Part shown: one piece after another, positions 62,911 through 64,000 of the stretch
How positions within the stretch are numbered: the first letter of the stretch is position 1
Layout of the letters: each line of letters opens with the position of its first letter
Origin: Runella aurantiaca
GTDB taxonomy: Bacteria; Bacteroidota; Bacteroidia; Cytophagales; Spirosomataceae
DNA length: 64,000 nucleotides
Direction: 5' to 3'
Assembly: GCF_003339505.1 (NCBI RefSeq)
Contig: NZ_QPIW01000030.1
Span: forward strand, 1-64,000
Made by a program: the position numbers and the translations under genes
Notes under the pieces: model-generated
What the model saw: only the letters and a program-made list of their open reading frames with translations
The model's database searches: none
What the model was told of the DNA's origin: nothing

Positions 62911-64000
62911 ATGAGTCAAAAAGTACGTCTCATTCTTGGAATTTTTCTGTTTATGTCCCGGGTGGCTTTCCCCCAACTCACCGCCAATTCAAGCATCAGT
63001 CTCATCACCGTAGGGCCTGGAGAAGAAGTTTTTACCGCGTTTGGTCATAGCGCATTACGGATTTCTGACCCTGACTTGGGCATCGACAACATCTATAATT
63101 ACGGTACATTTAGTTTTAACGAAGGTTTTTATCTGAGATTCACAAAAGGAGAATTGAATTTTTGGCTTTCCACCGCTCCCTTCCATCGAGCGTTTTATTC
63201 ATGGACCGTTTATGAAAACCGTACTGTTACACAACAAGTACTGAACCTCAATCAAAACCAAAAAAATGCCCTATTTGGTTTTTTAGAGAACAATCTTGAG
63301 CCTCAAAACAGCGTGTACCGATATGATTATTTTTACGACAATTGCTCTAACCGTATTGACACCGCGTTAAAAAAAGTGTTGGGAGTAAACATAAAATTCT
63401 CTCCAGAGAGCATCGCAAAAAAACACAATACCACTGATGCATCCATCCGACAATTAACACACGGTTATTTGTTGCACAACCCTTGGGGAGAATTAGGAAT
63501 TGAAACGTGTCTGGGTATCGACATGGATAAAAAAATAACAGCGGAGCAATTTAAGTTTTTGCCCGATTATTTGATGTGGAACTACGATGAAGCCAAAATA
63601 CGGCCAAACGGAGCATGGGAGCCTTTGGTAAAAGAAAAAGTCGTTTTATTTCAGGCACTCAATAAAACATCTCCCCCAAATCCATTTAGTCCCAAAGCCA
63701 TTTTTAGTTTCGTTCTGGTCTTATCATGCCTGTTGAGCCTTCCTACTCTACATAAAACCTTCTTTGCCCGCCTGTTTGATTTTACATTATTTTTGACTTC
63801 TGGTGCGGTGGGCTTACTCATTCTTTTTCTATGGTTTTTTACTACCCATCATTCACAGATTAATCTGAATATTCTTTGGGCAAACCCATTCAATCTTGTA
63901 GTATCATTTCTGCTTTTTTCAAAAAAACGCGGCCCAATATTACTAAAAATCAGCCTCGTTAATGGTTTGTTATTGGTACTAGTCCTTGCTTTTTGGACTA
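62911..64000 (+). CDS. DUF4105 membrane protein, 3' end outside the window
   Basis: From ATG 62911 (MSQKVRLILGIFLFMSRVAFPQ, signal peptide) the frame stays open to the right edge, 363 codons. The DUF4105 pattern is visible: SISLITVGPGEEVFTAFGHSALRI, YNYGTFSF, NFWLSTAPF, YRYDYFYDNCSNRIDTAL. Several membrane segments begin near residue 265 (IFSFVLVLSCLLSLPTL). The NCSNR and FGHSALR blocks resemble a papain/NlpC-like active site, but function is not established. The C-terminus is missing. Confidence 0.85.
   Translation, partial: MSQKVRLILGIFLFMSRVAFPQLTANSSISLITVGPGEEVFTAFGHSALRISDPDLGIDNIYNYGTFSFNEGFYLRFTKGELNFWLSTAPFHRAFYSWTVYENRTVTQQVLNLNQNQKNALFGFLENNLEPQNSVYRYDYFYDNCSNRIDTALKKVLGVNIKFSPESIAKKHNTTDASIRQLTHGYLLHNPWGELGIETCLGIDMDKKITAEQFKFLPDYLMWNYDEAKIRPNGAWEPLVKEKVVLFQALNKTSPPNPFSPKAIFSFVLVLSCLLSLPTLHKTFFARLFDFTLFLTSGAVGLLILFLWFFTTHHSQINLNILWANPFNLVVSFLLFSKKRGPILLKISLVNGLLLVLVLAFWT

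Noticed and set aside
1-64000. tRNA, rRNA or prophage genes
   Set aside because: I looked for cloverleaf ends, rRNA motifs and phage structural gene runs and saw none; the fibre-like proteins have signal peptides and no phage neighbours.

Overview
The window looks like chromosome of a Bacteroidota member, most likely order Cytophagales near Runella/Spirosomaceae. The evidence is family content: outer-membrane beta-barrel and CBM9/DUF5916 surface proteins, a DUF1800/DUF1501 pair, DUF1080, DUF4105 and DUF2157 proteins, a C-terminal tail resembling a type IX sorting domain, and several candidate promoters of the Bacteroidota form TAnnTTTG. The genus is an inference. I saw no rRNA, tRNA, CRISPR array or intact insertion sequence. 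The final gene runs off the right edge.

Layout. 1-1200: an orphan receiver domain and a short SSB. 1.3-7.2 kb: an AT-rich accessory island with McrBC restriction genes, a PER/VEB-like class A beta-lactamase and a DUF1016 PD-(D/E)XK nuclease that carries two copies of a palindromic 32-bp repeat in its reading frame. 7.4-14.6 kb: a zinc-ribbon protein, an ankyrin protein, a HipA-like kinase/DUF3037 pair, OsmC with a rhodanese-thioredoxin lipoprotein, a TPR protein, a serine hydrolase and a DoxX-like membrane protein. 14.7-20.5 kb: a minus-strand set DUF1800 > DUF1501 > PA14/discoidin surface protein. 20.8-22.7 kb: two tandem paralogous secreted fibre-like proteins. 22.8-26 kb: a phosphonate-type dehydrogenase with an OPA transporter, and a GDSL esterase. 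26-41 kb: a SWIM/SNF2 ATPase, surface proteins, a SERCA-like P-type ATPase, DUF1080 and DUF6454-like secreted proteins, and a TonB-receptor-like barrel. 41-46 kb: TRIC-like and BASS transporters, an FRG-domain accessory gene and an acyltransferase. 46-52 kb: a MarR > TolC > adaptor > RND efflux locus. 52-57 kb: a GHL6-type glycosidase, an antitoxin/PIN-toxin pair whose toxin has an in-frame stop, and two polytopic membrane proteins. 57.5-60.3 kb: carB. 60.5-64 kb: a Fic-family remnant and several small secreted or lipoprotein genes.

Functional links. The efflux operon and its MarR gene share a GTTGACATATCAAC-like operator, which suggests one repressor controls both. The McrBC/beta-lactamase/DUF1016 run and the FRG gene differ from their neighbours in base composition and look acquired. 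The DUF1800-DUF1501-PA14 operon and the dehydrogenase/OPA-transporter pair are the least understood multigene units. The clearest sequence-level surprises are the amber codon in the PIN toxin, the palindromic repeat inside the DUF1016 gene, and several shared operator-like motifs.
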